Shown here piece after piece: positions 8,047 to 17,317 of a stretch of DNA of 64,000 nt; the first letter of the stretch is position 1; each line of letters opens with the position of its first letter. The notes under the pieces were generated by a model. That model worked only from the letters and a program-made list of their open reading frames with translations. It was not told where the DNA came from and did not search any database. The translations under genes and the position numbers were made by a program. Source of the DNA: a bacterium (GTDB taxonomy: Bacteria; UBP18; UBA7526); assembly GCA_030615855.1 (NCBI GenBank), contig JAUWYL010000001.1, positions 62,001-126,000 on the forward strand, written 5' to 3'.

Positions 8047-10929
8047 ATGGCTATACCGACTAGATATCAACCAAAAAAAGTTGAAGAGAAGTGGTATAAG
8101 TACTGGATGGATAAGGGCTACTTCCACGCCGAAGTAGATAGAAAGAGAAAGCCCTTTACCATGGTCATCCCTCCTCCCAATATTACTGGGTCCTTACATA
8201 TGGGCCATGCCCTGAACAATACCCTACAGGATATTTTGATTAGATATAAGAGGATGAGAGGCTACAATGCCTGCTGGATCCCAGGAACCGACCATGCGGG
8301 AATCGCTACCCAGAATGTTGTAGAGAAGGAGCTACTGAAAGAGGGGAAGAGTAGGTTTAATCTGGGAAGAGAGAAGTTTGTAAAAAAGGTCTGGGAGTGG
8401 AAAGAGAAGTATGGGAATAGAATTATCGAGCAATTGAAGAGGTTAGGATGCTCCTGCGACTGGGAAAGATTGAGATTCACCTTGGATAAGGGATGCTCAG
8501 AAGCAGTGACCGAGACCTTTGTCAGACTATACGGGAAGGGCCTAATCTATAGGGACGAATACATTATAAACTGGTGTCCCAGGTGTCAGACTGCTTTATC
8601 TGATATTGAGGTGGAGCACGAAGAAGAGAAGGGCCACCTCTACTACATTAAATACTTCTTCAAGCCCAACCCACCTGCCCACTTGCCCACCTGCCCACCT
8701 GCTTTCATTACCGTGGCTACTACCAGGCCAGAGACTATGCTCGGCGATACTGCGGTGGCGGTCAATCCCAGGGATAAGAGGTTTAAGAAACTAGTAGGCA
8801 AGACCCTGATCCTCCCCATCCTTAATAGAGAAATACCCCTAATCAGTGATGAGTATGTTGATCCAGAGTTTGGTACTGGAGCAGTAAAGATCACCCCAGC
8901 CCATGACCCCCATGACTTTGAGATAGGAAGAAAGCATAAACTTCCTGAAGTAAGAGTCATAGGTACCTCTGCAAAGATGACTGAAAAGGCCGGGAAGTAC
9001 GAGGGATTGGATAGGTATGAATGTAGAAAGAGGCTTCTGGAAGATTTAAAGAAAAAGGGCTATTTAGAGAAGAAAGAGGATTATTCTGTTCCTGTGGGAA
9101 GGTGTTATAGATGTTCTACACCTATTGAGCCTTTGATCTCTCTGCAGTGGTTCTTGAGAGTAGAGGAATTAGCAAAACCGGCCATCGAGGTAGTAGAGAA
9201 AGGAAAGATAAATTATATCCCTGAGCGCTGGAAGAAGGTCTATCTGGATTGGATGGCGGGTCTGAAAGACTGGTGCCTTTCACGGCAGATATGGTGGGGA
9301 CACCGAATTCCCGTTTATTACTGCAAGAGATGTTTGAAAGAAACGGGAATTCGGAATGCAAAATTGGGATCAAAAGGGATCATTGTGGCGAGGAAGAGGC
9401 CGAAGGAATGCCCCAATTGTGGGAATAAAAATTTGGTTCAGGACCCAGATGTCTTAGATACCTGGTTCTCCAGTGCTCTCTGGCCCTTCTCTACCTTCGG
9501 CTGGCCGAAGAAGACAAAGGATTTAGCATACTTCTATCCCACAAGTCTTTTAATTACTGGCCATGAAATCATCCACCTCTGGGTGGCGAGGATGATAAAG
9601 ATGGGACTGAAATTAATGGACGATATACCTTTTAGCGAAGTTTACATCCATGGTATTGTTCGGGACAAGAAGGGGAAGAAGATGAGTAAATCCTTGGGGA
9701 ATGTTATCGATCCCTTAGACATTATTGCTGAATATGGAACGGATGCCCTTCGCTTTACCTTAGCCTCTTCCTGTGCTCAGGGGCAGGACTTACAGCTATT
9801 CGATGAGAAGTTCACTTCAAGTAGAAACTTCGCCAATAAGATATGGAATGCCTTAAGATTCGTCCTCATGAACCTCAAAGATTTTCAACCGATCACCGCG
9901 GGCACCCCGACAGATGTCGGGGCCGGATCACCGATCACCGGTTTATCCCTGGCTGACCGCTGGATTCTCAGTAGATACAATAGAGTTGTCAAAGAGGTAA
10001 CAGATTCCATTGAAAATTACAGGATAAGTGAAGCAGCCCAATCCCTATACCAGTTTATCTGGCATGAGTTCTGCGACTGGTATCTGGAAATGATAAAGCC
10101 CAGACTCTACCAACAAGAAGAAGCTATCGAGCCATCAAGCAATCGAGCTATCGGGACGGACAGACGGACAGACGGGCAGACGGACAGACGGACAGACCTA
10201 TCGTCTAAAGAAGCGGTGCAGTATGTGATGTGGTATGTTCTGGAGGGAACATTGAAACTTCTCCATCCCTTCATGCCCTTTATCACAGAAGAGATCTGGC
10301 AGGCGCTAAAGCGCCATACGCAGATGACCGCAGATATAAACCTGTCTGCCGAGGAGGCAGGCGCAGATGACCGCAGATTAGAAAGCATTATGATTAGTTC
10401 CTGGCCAGAAGTTGATAAGAAGAGAATAGATACTAAAATAGAGAAGGAGATGGCCCTTGTTATAGAGGTCACTACTTCGATCAGGAATATTAGATCAGAG
10501 ATGGGAATCGCTCCCCAGGAAAAGATAGGGGCCATTCTCAAGATAAGGAGGAAAGACCAGCTGAAGACTTTAGAGAAGAACGCCACTTATATCAGAAACC
10601 TCGCTCGGGTATCTAGGATAGAGATGGGTCCGGATGTCAAAAAGCCCATCCCCTCTGCCAGTGCGGTAATCGGTGAGATTGAAGCCTGGGTCCCCCTTAA
10701 AGAATTGATCGATCTGGTGAAAGAAAGAGCGCGCCTGAAAAGGCAGATGGACAAGGTGGCAGGAGAACTAAGAAGGGCAAAAGGGAAATTGGAGAGCGAA
10801 GATTTTTTAAGTAAAGCCCCGGCAAGAGTAATTGCTAAAGAAAGGAAGAAGGAGGAAGAACTTAAGGAAAGATCCGAAAAGTTAAAAAAGAGCTTTAAAA
10901 GCCTGCAATCGCAAAAGCGCAAAAAATAA
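8047..10929 (+). CDS. valS: Valyl-tRNA synthetase
   Basis: A 960-residue class I synthetase. The HIGH motif is HMGH at residues 51-54 (after PPPNITGSL), KMSKS is at about 545-549, the editing domain spans about 190-345 and the C-terminal coiled coil (tRNA arm) about 890-955. It is longer than typical because at least four repeat blocks are translated in frame: near residues 209-219 (PPAHLPTCPPA), 614-632, 697-717 (DRRTDGQTDRRTD) and about 757-777. All lie outside the catalytic motifs, so the enzyme should work. Confidence 0.96.
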   Translation: MAIPTRYQPKKVEEKWYKYWMDKGYFHAEVDRKRKPFTMVIPPPNITGSLHMGHALNNTLQDILIRYKRMRGYNACWIPGTDHAGIATQNVVEKELLKEGKSRFNLGREKFVKKVWEWKEKYGNRIIEQLKRLGCSCDWERLRFTLDKGCSEAVTETFVRLYGKGLIYRDEYIINWCPRCQTALSDIEVEHEEEKGHLYYIKYFFKPNPPAHLPTCPPAFITVATTRPETMLGDTAVAVNPRDKRFKKLVGKTLILPILNREIPLISDEYVDPEFGTGAVKITPAHDPHDFEIGRKHKLPEVRVIGTSAKMTEKAGKYEGLDRYECRKRLLEDLKKKGYLEKKEDYSVPVGRCYRCSTPIEPLISLQWFLRVEELAKPAIEVVEKGKINYIPERWKKVYLDWMAGLKDWCLSRQIWWGHRIPVYYCKRCLKETGIRNAKLGSKGIIVARKRPKECPNCGNKNLVQDPDVLDTWFSSALWPFSTFGWPKKTKDLAYFYPTSLLITGHEIIHLWVARMIKMGLKLMDDIPFSEVYIHGIVRDKKGKKMSKSLGNVIDPLDIIAEYGTDALRFTLASSCAQGQDLQLFDEKFTSSRNFANKIWNALRFVLMNLKDFQPITAGTPTDVGAGSPITGLSLADRWILSRYNRVVKEVTDSIENYRISEAAQSLYQFIWHEFCDWYLEMIKPRLYQQEEAIEPSSNRAIGTDRRTDGQTDRRTDLSSKEAVQYVMWYVLEGTLKLLHPFMPFITEEIWQALKRHTQMTADINLSAEEAGADDRRLESIMISSWPEVDKKRIDTKIEKEMALVIEVTTSIRNIRSEMGIAPQEKIGAILKIRRKDQLKTLEKNATYIRNLARVSRIEMGPDVKKPIPSASAVIGEIEAWVPLKELIDLVKERARLKRQMDKVAGELRRAKGKLESEDFLSKAPARVIAKERKKEEELKERSEKLKKSFKSLQSQKRKK
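8671..8702 (+). repeat. In-frame 8-nt repeat in valS editing domain
   Basis: Four tandem octamers ccacctgc, ccacttgc, ccacctgc, ccacctgc (32 bases), adding Pro/Cys-rich residues PPAHLPTCPPA. Confidence 0.9.
9888..9940 (+). repeat. In-frame palindrome-word element in valS
   Basis: accgatcacc words on both sides of the palindrome CCCCGAC (9905-9911) and GTCGGGG (9916-9922). The palindrome block matches the one in thrB at 3329-3356. Confidence 0.88.
10155..10194 (+). repeat. In-frame 8-nt repeat in valS anticodon-binding domain
   Basis: Five tandem octamers of gacggaca (third copy gacgggca), translated as a TDRRTDGQTDRRTD segment. Flanking bases (10121-10154) carry a short duplicated agctatcg word. 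Confidence 0.9.
10320..10376 (+). repeat. In-frame cgcagatgaccgcaga element in valS
   Basis: gcagatgaccgcaga occurs at both ends of a central segment, 10342-10367. That segment matches 24 of 26 bases of 49911-49936 in the Pro/Glu-rich protein gene. Confidence 0.85.
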
Positions 10930-11001
10930 CCACAAAAACGCAAAGATTTAGCGTTCTTCGCGAACCTTTGGCGGTCTTTGCGGTTGCAAGAGAGGTAATC
11001 C
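10930..11001 (+). repeat. Short inverted-repeat spacer
   Basis: aaaacgcaaagattta and gcggtctttgcggtt words are partly complementary. This is the same cgcaaaa word family as 18301-18340. It separates valS from the NSS transporter gene. Confidence 0.55.
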
Positions 11002-12519
11002 ATGGCTCAGAAAAGAGAGGTCTGGAAGACACATACAGGCATGATCCTGGCCATGATCGGAACTGAGGTAGGCTTGGGGAATATCTGGCGGTTCCCCTAC
11101 CTCTGCGGTCGCCATGGAGGGAGCGCTTTCTTAATTCCCTATCTCGTTCTCTTGTTCGGGATAGGCATCTTCGCCATGATGGCCGAGTGGGTCATTGGAA
11201 GATATTCCCGGAAAGACCCCTTAGGTGCCTTTGAAAAAATTAAATTTCCCAAGGGAAGGGAGGTAGGAGCCTGGGGGATCATCGGCCCCTTCTTTCTCTA
11301 TGCCTACTACATTGTCATTACTAGTTGGGTTCTATTCTTCATCATCGCCTCCTTTGCTGGGCTATACTTTGGGAAAGATACTCAAGAGTTCTTCCTGAGC
11401 TTCTTATCCAGTCCTTATATCTTTTTATTCCATCTGGCCGCCGTTGCTATTACGAGCGGCATTCTGGCTCTCGGGGTACAGAAGGGGATTGAGAAGGCCT
11501 GTAAATTCATGATTCCCGCCCTATTCATTCTCTTAATCATCGTCACAATAAGATCCCTCACCCTTCCTGGGGCTTCCGCTGGTGTGGAATTCTATATGAG
11601 GCCCCGCCTGGGAGCATTACTGAATCCTGCGGCCTGGATCGCTGCCTTGGGCCAGATATTCTTCACCCTGAGTCTGGGCATGGGGGCCATGATCATTTAT
11701 GGCTCTTATCTAAAAGATAAATGGGGGATCCCCACCAATGCTGTGGCCTGCGCCTTAGGAAATACCTCGGCCTCTATCTTGGCTGGCTTCGCCATCTTTC
11801 CCGCTGCCTTTGCCTTAGGATTGGGAAGTGCAGTCTCCGGGTCCCAGAGCATAGGACTGACCTTCCTTGTTCTCCCTAAAGTCTTTGAGAGGATGCCCGC
11901 CGGCTGGCTATTCGGAGGGTTATTCTTCCTTCTTTTAGCCTTCGGCGCTCTTTCTTCCGCCATAAGCATCCAGGAACCGAGTATCGCTTGGTTGGATGAG
12001 GAGGTGGGCTGGAAGAGGAAGAGGAGCGCCCTTTTCACCGGGCTTATCATGTGGCTTATGGGTCTTCCCTTCATTCTCAACGGATATGTTATGGGAGGTT
12101 TGGGAGAGAAACTGGCTTTACTCTCCAAGATGGATATCATCATCGGCCAATTGGCCCTGCCCCTCTTTGGACTATTGGCTATCGTTGGTATGGGCTGGGT
12201 CATGAAGGAGAAGGGCTTCCAGGAACTACATAAGAATGCCCGGCATAAGTTCGGGAAGTGGATCAGACCCTGGATGAGGATCGTCGTTCCTTCAGCAACT
12301 ATCCTCATCTTCATCCTGAGCCTCATTACCGTCCTTGAGGAGAGGGGGGTAATTAAGAGGATTCTCCCTGTAGTTAAAATAAGAGAATTTGTTCCCCTGG
12401 GCATCGGGCCCTCAACAGTCATCATGATTATTCTAGCTACGGGGCTCGTCTGGGGAGGGTGCATCTTCTTAACTACTCGGGCAATAATCACAGAGAAAAG
12501 AAAGGAGAAAGGGATTTAA
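11002..12519 (+). CDS. Sodium-dependent NSS-family transporter
   Basis: A 505-residue neurotransmitter:sodium symporter (SNF) family protein with about 11-12 membrane helices. The helix 1 signature GLGNIWRFPYLCGRHGGSAF holds the unwound Na+/substrate site. Bacterial members take up amino acids. The start ATG follows a GAGAGGTAATCC ribosome-binding stretch. A 40-residue membrane protein starts 1 base after the stop, as in MetPS-type systems where a small subunit is needed for transport. Substrate is unknown. Confidence 0.92.
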   Translation: MAQKREVWKTHTGMILAMIGTEVGLGNIWRFPYLCGRHGGSAFLIPYLVLLFGIGIFAMMAEWVIGRYSRKDPLGAFEKIKFPKGREVGAWGIIGPFFLYAYYIVITSWVLFFIIASFAGLYFGKDTQEFFLSFLSSPYIFLFHLAAVAITSGILALGVQKGIEKACKFMIPALFILLIIVTIRSLTLPGASAGVEFYMRPRLGALLNPAAWIAALGQIFFTLSLGMGAMIIYGSYLKDKWGIPTNAVACALGNTSASILAGFAIFPAAFALGLGSAVSGSQSIGLTFLVLPKVFERMPAGWLFGGLFFLLLAFGALSSAISIQEPSIAWLDEEVGWKRKRSALFTGLIMWLMGLPFILNGYVMGGLGEKLALLSKMDIIIGQLALPLFGLLAIVGMGWVMKEKGFQELHKNARHKFGKWIRPWMRIVVPSATILIFILSLITVLEERGVIKRILPVVKIREFVPLGIGPSTVIMIILATGLVWGGCIFLTTRAIITEKRKEKGI

Positions 12520-12520
12520 T

Positions 12521-12643
12521 ATGCACTTGACTATATTGACTGGTGCCCGATTCGGCTGGATATTCGTCATTCTCCAGATCATCATTATTTATACCATCTT
12601 CCTCCTCATCCAGAAAAGGGTGGAGTCTAGGAGAAAGAAATGA
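12521..12643 (+). CDS. Small membrane subunit of NSS transporter (putative)
   Basis: A 40-residue ORF starting MHLTILTGARFGWIFVILQI, with one membrane helix (about 12-31) and a basic tail QKRVESRRKK. It begins one base after the transporter stop. Size, topology and position match the small subunits (MetS/MtsS type) that accompany NSS transporters. No sequence family could be confirmed, so the role is inferred from context. Confidence 0.6.
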   Translation: MHLTILTGARFGWIFVILQIIIIYTIFLLIQKRVESRRKK

Positions 12644-12746
12644 GCCCCACCCCTCACAGAATTGGTAATTTTGAGATTGAAAAACTTGAACTAATAGATT
12701 CTTTCTTTATAAAAATTATTTGCTTGACCACGAAAGGAGGGGCGGG

Positions 12747-15062
12747 GTGAATAATAAATCGCGCCTCAGGGAATGGGCTGGCCATCTCATCAAGCAACTA
12801 CACATCGTTACTACTGATATGGGCATCTATCCTGCCAAGCATCCCATGATCGCCCGATCCCTAAAGGCCTCCTATCAGGAACTAAGGGATTACCTGAAGA
12901 AGGAGAGGGACTTAACGATAAGCGTCGTTGAGAATAAATTGGTGGTAGAGGACCTCCCGCTGGAGGAGAGAGATAAGACATTCATCAAATTCAACTCTGA
13001 CTTAAGTAGCCGGAAAATTCAGAGCATTACCTTCCTCAGAGGCCTAGAGATGGAGGAGTTCCAGGCCCTCCTCCAGGTTCTGGCCACTAAACCAGATATC
13101 CTTGAGAAGAAAGGTGGAGCAACAAAGGCATTACTCCAGCCAGGCATTAGCCATCTAAGGATAAATGAAGTGCGCTATGAGAAGCTGGCCAAAGGCAAGA
13201 GAGTGCTCAGGATTGAGGAGGGGGTGGACCTGATAATCCAGTATCTTTTGGGGAAGACCCCCGGGATAGGTGAATTTAAGGATACCTTTGTTCAAGAGAT
13301 AAAGAGGGATCCAAAGCGCGTTGGAGGACTAATTACTGATGTGGCCAATGCCGTTGGCCGAACTGAAGAGGGAGTGGACCTCAGGGCGGAGGCCGTGCTG
13401 AGAAGCATCCAGAGGGTAGGGGATGACCTCCTGGATGGTTCGGTTCAGGCCTGGCAGGAGCTTAAAGCAGGATGGGCAGAGGTAATCCTATCATTAGAAC
13501 CGGAGCTGCGCGCCATGATTCTAAGGGAAAAGGAGAAGATGAGGGTTGATGGGACAGACGACCTCTTAAGGGATATCATAGACGAGTTCTCCAACCAAGC
13601 CATCCTGGATATCATATTGAGCGAATATAATCGAGGAGAACCGCTGATAAACCTGAAGTCTTTAGCAAAGAGGCTCTTCTCCTATCCCGAGCGAAAGGAG
13701 AGGCTGGGACCTCTTTTAAAGAAGAGATTGATGAAAGCCGGCATGTCACAGGAGGATTACTCCTACTTAATAGGTGAAGAGATGTGGCCGGGCCTCTCCA
13801 GCGAAGAGAGGGCAAAGAGACTGCTTGAGAAAGAGCCCAGAGAGCTTCTGGATGAGGCCCTGTTAAAGACCATGGAATCAGTGATTAAGGGGTTGATTAC
13901 CTCTGGGAAGGATGATCTCATTAGTCCTATTCTGAAGAAATTCTTAAAAAATTTGGAAGATCCGGCCTCTGTTATTCGCCAACAGACAGCGGAGGAATGC
14001 TTAAAGCTTATGGAAATTCTTCTTTGGAATAAGAAGTTTGAGATAGTGGAGGAAAGCACGAGAGTACTTATCCAGAACCTGGAAAAAGAGAAGGTTCTTG
14101 CAGTCTATTCTGCCCTGGCAACTAACTTGGAGAAGATAGCGAAACAACTTATCTCTTTCAAGAAATATTCCCCCACCATCGAGATAGTAAAGAAATTTAC
14201 CCAGCATGCCTCTCCTGCCAGTAAGCAGTCCCGGGAAGAGCAGGAGCGCGCCCTTGAGGCAAGGAAAGGAATCGCAGATCCTTCTACCATAGAGGCCCTC
14301 CTCACTGCCCTGAAAGGTGAGGCTCTAAACCTAAAAGAGATATCTTTCCTTCTGGTTGCCCTAGGAGAGAGGGCAGTTAATCCCCTTATTGAGGTCTTGC
14401 AAGAGGAGAAGGATATAGAGGTGCGCAGAAGGATTATCCCGGTCTTTAAAGGAATGGGGCAGAAGGCCTTGGAACCCCTGAAGCTCCTCCTATCCGATAA
14501 GAGATGGTATGTGCTGAAGGATGTTGTTGAGATTCTGGGAGATATCGGGGATGAGTCTACCGTTTCTTCCCTTATCCTCCCCTTAAATCATGACTACTTC
14601 AAGGTGCGTGTGGAGACGGCCCTTGCTTTGGGAAAATTGGGAGGCCAGAGGGCGGTGGAGCTGTTAACTATTGCCCTCAAGGATAGGGATAATCTGGTGC
14701 GCGAGGTAGCCGTTACTTCCTTAGGGAATATGGGGGCAGTAGGAGCCCTTCCGGCGCTACTTAAGATAATTCACAGAAGAAGGTTCTTAAAGAAGGATAT
14801 TACCTTTCAAAAGAAGGTCATCGAAGCCTTAGTCAAGATAGATCCTAAAGGAACAAAACCAGAGATCATTGGACTCCTTAAGAAGAAGCCACGACTGGGC
14901 AGAAAAAAATATGATGAGATCCGAATATGCGCTGTCATTACCTTGGGAAGGATGGGGGCTCAGGAGGCCTTATCCGAGTTAGAAAGGGCGAAGAAGGATA
15001 AAAACGAAAGACTGCGCCAGGCAGCAGAGCAAGCGATCAAAGAAATAAAAAAGCCTCAATAA
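12747..15062 (+). CDS. HEAT-repeat protein with a conserved N-terminal domain
   Basis: About 771 residues from GTG 12747, chosen because AGGAGG (12735-12740) lies 6 bases upstream; an in-frame TTG at 12720 is less likely. The N-terminal region (about 10-130; IYPAKHPMIARSLKASYQEL, then SVVENKLVVEDLPL) resembles the domain preceding HEAT or HD-GYP modules in several phyla. A long helical middle follows. From about 530 to the end are HEAT/PBS-lyase repeats (RVETALALGKLGG, VREVAVTSLGNMG). It is probably a protein-interaction scaffold; partner unknown. Confidence 0.75.
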   Translation: MNNKSRLREWAGHLIKQLHIVTTDMGIYPAKHPMIARSLKASYQELRDYLKKERDLTISVVENKLVVEDLPLEERDKTFIKFNSDLSSRKIQSITFLRGLEMEEFQALLQVLATKPDILEKKGGATKALLQPGISHLRINEVRYEKLAKGKRVLRIEEGVDLIIQYLLGKTPGIGEFKDTFVQEIKRDPKRVGGLITDVANAVGRTEEGVDLRAEAVLRSIQRVGDDLLDGSVQAWQELKAGWAEVILSLEPELRAMILREKEKMRVDGTDDLLRDIIDEFSNQAILDIILSEYNRGEPLINLKSLAKRLFSYPERKERLGPLLKKRLMKAGMSQEDYSYLIGEEMWPGLSSEERAKRLLEKEPRELLDEALLKTMESVIKGLITSGKDDLISPILKKFLKNLEDPASVIRQQTAEECLKLMEILLWNKKFEIVEESTRVLIQNLEKEKVLAVYSALATNLEKIAKQLISFKKYSPTIEIVKKFTQHASPASKQSREEQERALEARKGIADPSTIEALLTALKGEALNLKEISFLLVALGERAVNPLIEVLQEEKDIEVRRRIIPVFKGMGQKALEPLKLLLSDKRWYVLKDVVEILGDIGDESTVSSLILPLNHDYFKVRVETALALGKLGGQRAVELLTIALKDRDNLVREVAVTSLGNMGAVGALPALLKIIHRRRFLKKDITFQKKVIEALVKIDPKGTKPEIIGLLKKKPRLGRKKYDEIRICAVITLGRMGAQEALSELERAKKDKNERLRQAAEQAIKEIKKPQ

Positions 15063-15092
15063 AACAGAAAAACTTTATTACTTTATAAGATA

Positions 15093-15113
15093 GGTCCCGG
15101 TTGGGGCCTTTTT
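15093..15113 (+). terminator. Rho-independent terminator after the HEAT gene
   Basis: Stem GGTCCC-ggtt-GGGGCC (one G-U pair), 15093-15108, followed by five T residues. Confidence 0.7.
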
Positions 15114-15159
15114 GTTGTTATTAAGCAAAAGTTGTGGTAAAATAATTAAAAACATTGGA

Positions 15160-15243
15160 AGGAAGAGATTTAAACAGATGGATGCAGATGCAAACGGATA
15201 ATAATCCGTCTGAATCCGCCCCAATCTGTATGCATCCGCATTT
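15160..15243 (+). repeat. Spacer repeat upstream of uvrB
   Basis: ggatgcagatgcaaacggat words are followed by atccgtctgaatccgcc and atgcatccgc, an imperfect inverted repeat related to the acacggat family. A gaacgaagtgagg tag (15249-15261) directly precedes the uvrB start. Confidence 0.6.
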
Positions 15244-15267
15244 TGCCGAACGAAGTGAGGCCTATAA

Positions 15268-17259
15268 ATGCCGAAGTTCAGATTGGTCTCTGACTATAAA
15301 CCAAAAGGGGATCAGCCCCAGGCAATTAGGGCTTTGAATAGAGGCCTTGACAAGGGGATGAGACACCAGACTTTGCTTGGGGTTACCGGCTCGGGAAAGA
15401 CCTTTGCCATGGCCAATGCCATTTTCCATATCCAAAAGCCCACCCTCATCATCTCCCACAATAAGACCTTAGCAGCCCAGCTATACTCTGAGTTCCGAAG
15501 CTTCTTTCCAGAGAATGCCGTGGAGTATTTCGTCTCTTACTATGATTACTATCAGCCAGAGGCCTATATTCCCCAGACAGATACCTATATTGAGAAGGAT
15601 AGTTCCATAAATGATGAGATTGATAGATTGAGATTGAAGGCCACCAGTTCCCTCATGTCCCGGGATGATGTGATCATCGTAGCTAGCGTCTCCTGCATCT
15701 ATGGATTGGGCTCTCCTGATGAGTATAGAGAATTACTGGTCTTCTTGGAGAAAGGAGAGGAGATTTCAAGGAAAGAGATACTGAAGAGATTGGTGAGCAT
15801 CCAGTATGAGAGGAATGATATCGATTTTGCCCGGGGAAGGTTCCGGGTGAGAGGGGATACCATAGAGATATTTCCCGCCTATACGGAAAACGCCTATAGA
15901 ATAGAATTACTCGGGGACAAGGTAGAGAAAATTACCCAGATAGATCCCTTGGCTGGTAAGAAGATCGCTGACTGCAAGAAGGCCATTATCTATCCCGCAA
16001 AGCACTTCGTCACCACCTCCTCCCGATTAGAGAGAGCCATGAAATCCATCGAAGAGGAACTGAAGGAGAGGTTAAAAGAATTGCGCTCCCAGAATAAATT
16101 GTTAGAGGTCCAAAGACTGGAGACCAGGACAAAGTATGACTTAGAGATGATGAGGGAGATCGGCTACTGTACCGGGATAGAGAACTATTCCAGGCATCTA
16201 TCGGGAAGGAGGCCAGGGAAGAGGCCCTGGTGTCTATTGGATTACTTTCCCGAAGATTTCCTACTCATCATCGATGAGTCTCATCAAACCATACCCCAAC
16301 TAAATGGGATGTATAATGGAGATATCTCAAGGAAGAAGACCCTTGTGGAGCATGGCTTCCGACTTCCTTCTGCCCTGGACAATAGACCATTAAAGTTTAA
16401 GGAGTTCGAGAGATTGATGCCCCGAACAATATATGTCTCTGCTACCCCCCGGCCATACGAGATAGAGAAGAGTAAACAGATCGTGGAGCAGATCATACGG
16501 CCTACGGGACTGATTGATCCCAAGATCTCTGTGAGGCCGACAGAGAATCAGATAGATGATTTGATTGAAAGGATAAAGGAAAGGGTGAAGAATAAAGAAA
16601 GAGTCCTGGTAACTACCTTGACCAAGAGGATGGCAGAGGATTTAGCGGATTACCTAACCCAGATGGACCTGAAGGTCAGGTATCTTCACTCCGAGATCAA
16701 TACCATAAAGAGGGTCGAGATATTGAGAGACTTAAGGGCGGGAGAGTTCGACTGTCTGGTAGGGATAAACCTCTTGCGGGAAGGATTGGACCTGCCCGAG
16801 GTCTCATTGATCGCTATCTTGGATGCAGACAAGGAGGGCTTCCTGAGGAGCGAAACCTCTCTAATCCAGGTCGCTGGTCGAGCCGCGCGGAATGTCAATG
16901 GAGAAGTCATCATGTATGCCGATCGGGTAACCGGCTCCATGAAGGGGGCCATAAATGAGACCAATAGAAGAAGGGCTATTCAGTTAAAATATAATGAGAA
17001 GCATCACATCACTCCCAAGACCATCGAGAAGTCCATTCAGGATATGTTAGTGGTTTCCAGCGAATCGAAGGAGTATGTCTCCTCCCTATTAAGAGAAGGA
17101 GGATATCAGTACCTGCCAGCGAGGAACATTCCCCGGGTAATCTCTGACCTTGAGAGGCAGATGAAGGAAGCCGCGGATAACTTAGAGTTTGAGATCGCCG
17201 CTATGTTAAGAGATGAAATTATGAAATTGAAAGAAAAACTTTCCGAAGCAAGGGGCTAA
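15268..17259 (+). CDS. uvrB: Excinuclease ABC subunit B
   Basis: A 663-residue helicase-like damage-verification subunit of nucleotide excision repair. Walker A GVTGSGKT is at 38-45; the beta-hairpin region [20 protein letters not shown] is near 90-110; [13 protein letters not shown] carries the DExH-type box; helicase motif VI is [11 protein letters not shown]-terminal UVR domain (about 622-658) binds UvrC. Length is normal. Monocistronic setting, with a terminator upstream. uvrA and uvrC are not in this window. Confidence 0.97.
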   Translation: MPKFRLVSDYKPKGDQPQAIRALNRGLDKGMRHQTLLGVTGSGKTFAMANAIFHIQKPTLIISHNKTLAAQLYSEFRSFFPENAVEYFVSYYDYYQPEAYIPQTDTYIEKDSSINDEIDRLRLKATSSLMSRDDVIIVASVSCIYGLGSPDEYRELLVFLEKGEEISRKEILKRLVSIQYERNDIDFARGRFRVRGDTIEIFPAYTENAYRIELLGDKVEKITQIDPLAGKKIADCKKAIIYPAKHFVTTSSRLERAMKSIEEELKERLKELRSQNKLLEVQRLETRTKYDLEMMREIGYCTGIENYSRHLSGRRPGKRPWCLLDYFPEDFLLIIDESHQTIPQLNGMYNGDISRKKTLVEHGFRLPSALDNRPLKFKEFERLMPRTIYVSATPRPYEIEKSKQIVEQIIRPTGLIDPKISVRPTENQIDDLIERIKERVKNKERVLVTTLTKRMAEDLADYLTQMDLKVRYLHSEINTIKRVEILRDLRAGEFDCLVGINLLREGLDLPEVSLIAILDADKEGFLRSETSLIQVAGRAARNVNGEVIMYADRVTGSMKGAINETNRRRAIQLKYNEKHHITPKTIEKSIQDMLVVSSESKEYVSSLLREGGYQYLPARNIPRVISDLERQMKEAADNLEFEIAAMLRDEIMKLKEKLSEARG

Positions 17260-17317
17260 AAAAGTCCCAATTGAAGTATAGAAAGCATTCGCTCTAATGC
17301 GAAAGTGGTGGAGAAAA

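Noticed and set aside
11706-12491. 261-residue minus-strand ORF inside the NSS gene
   Set aside because: Antisense shadow of a conserved transporter; composition is unlike a real protein and there is no ribosome site.
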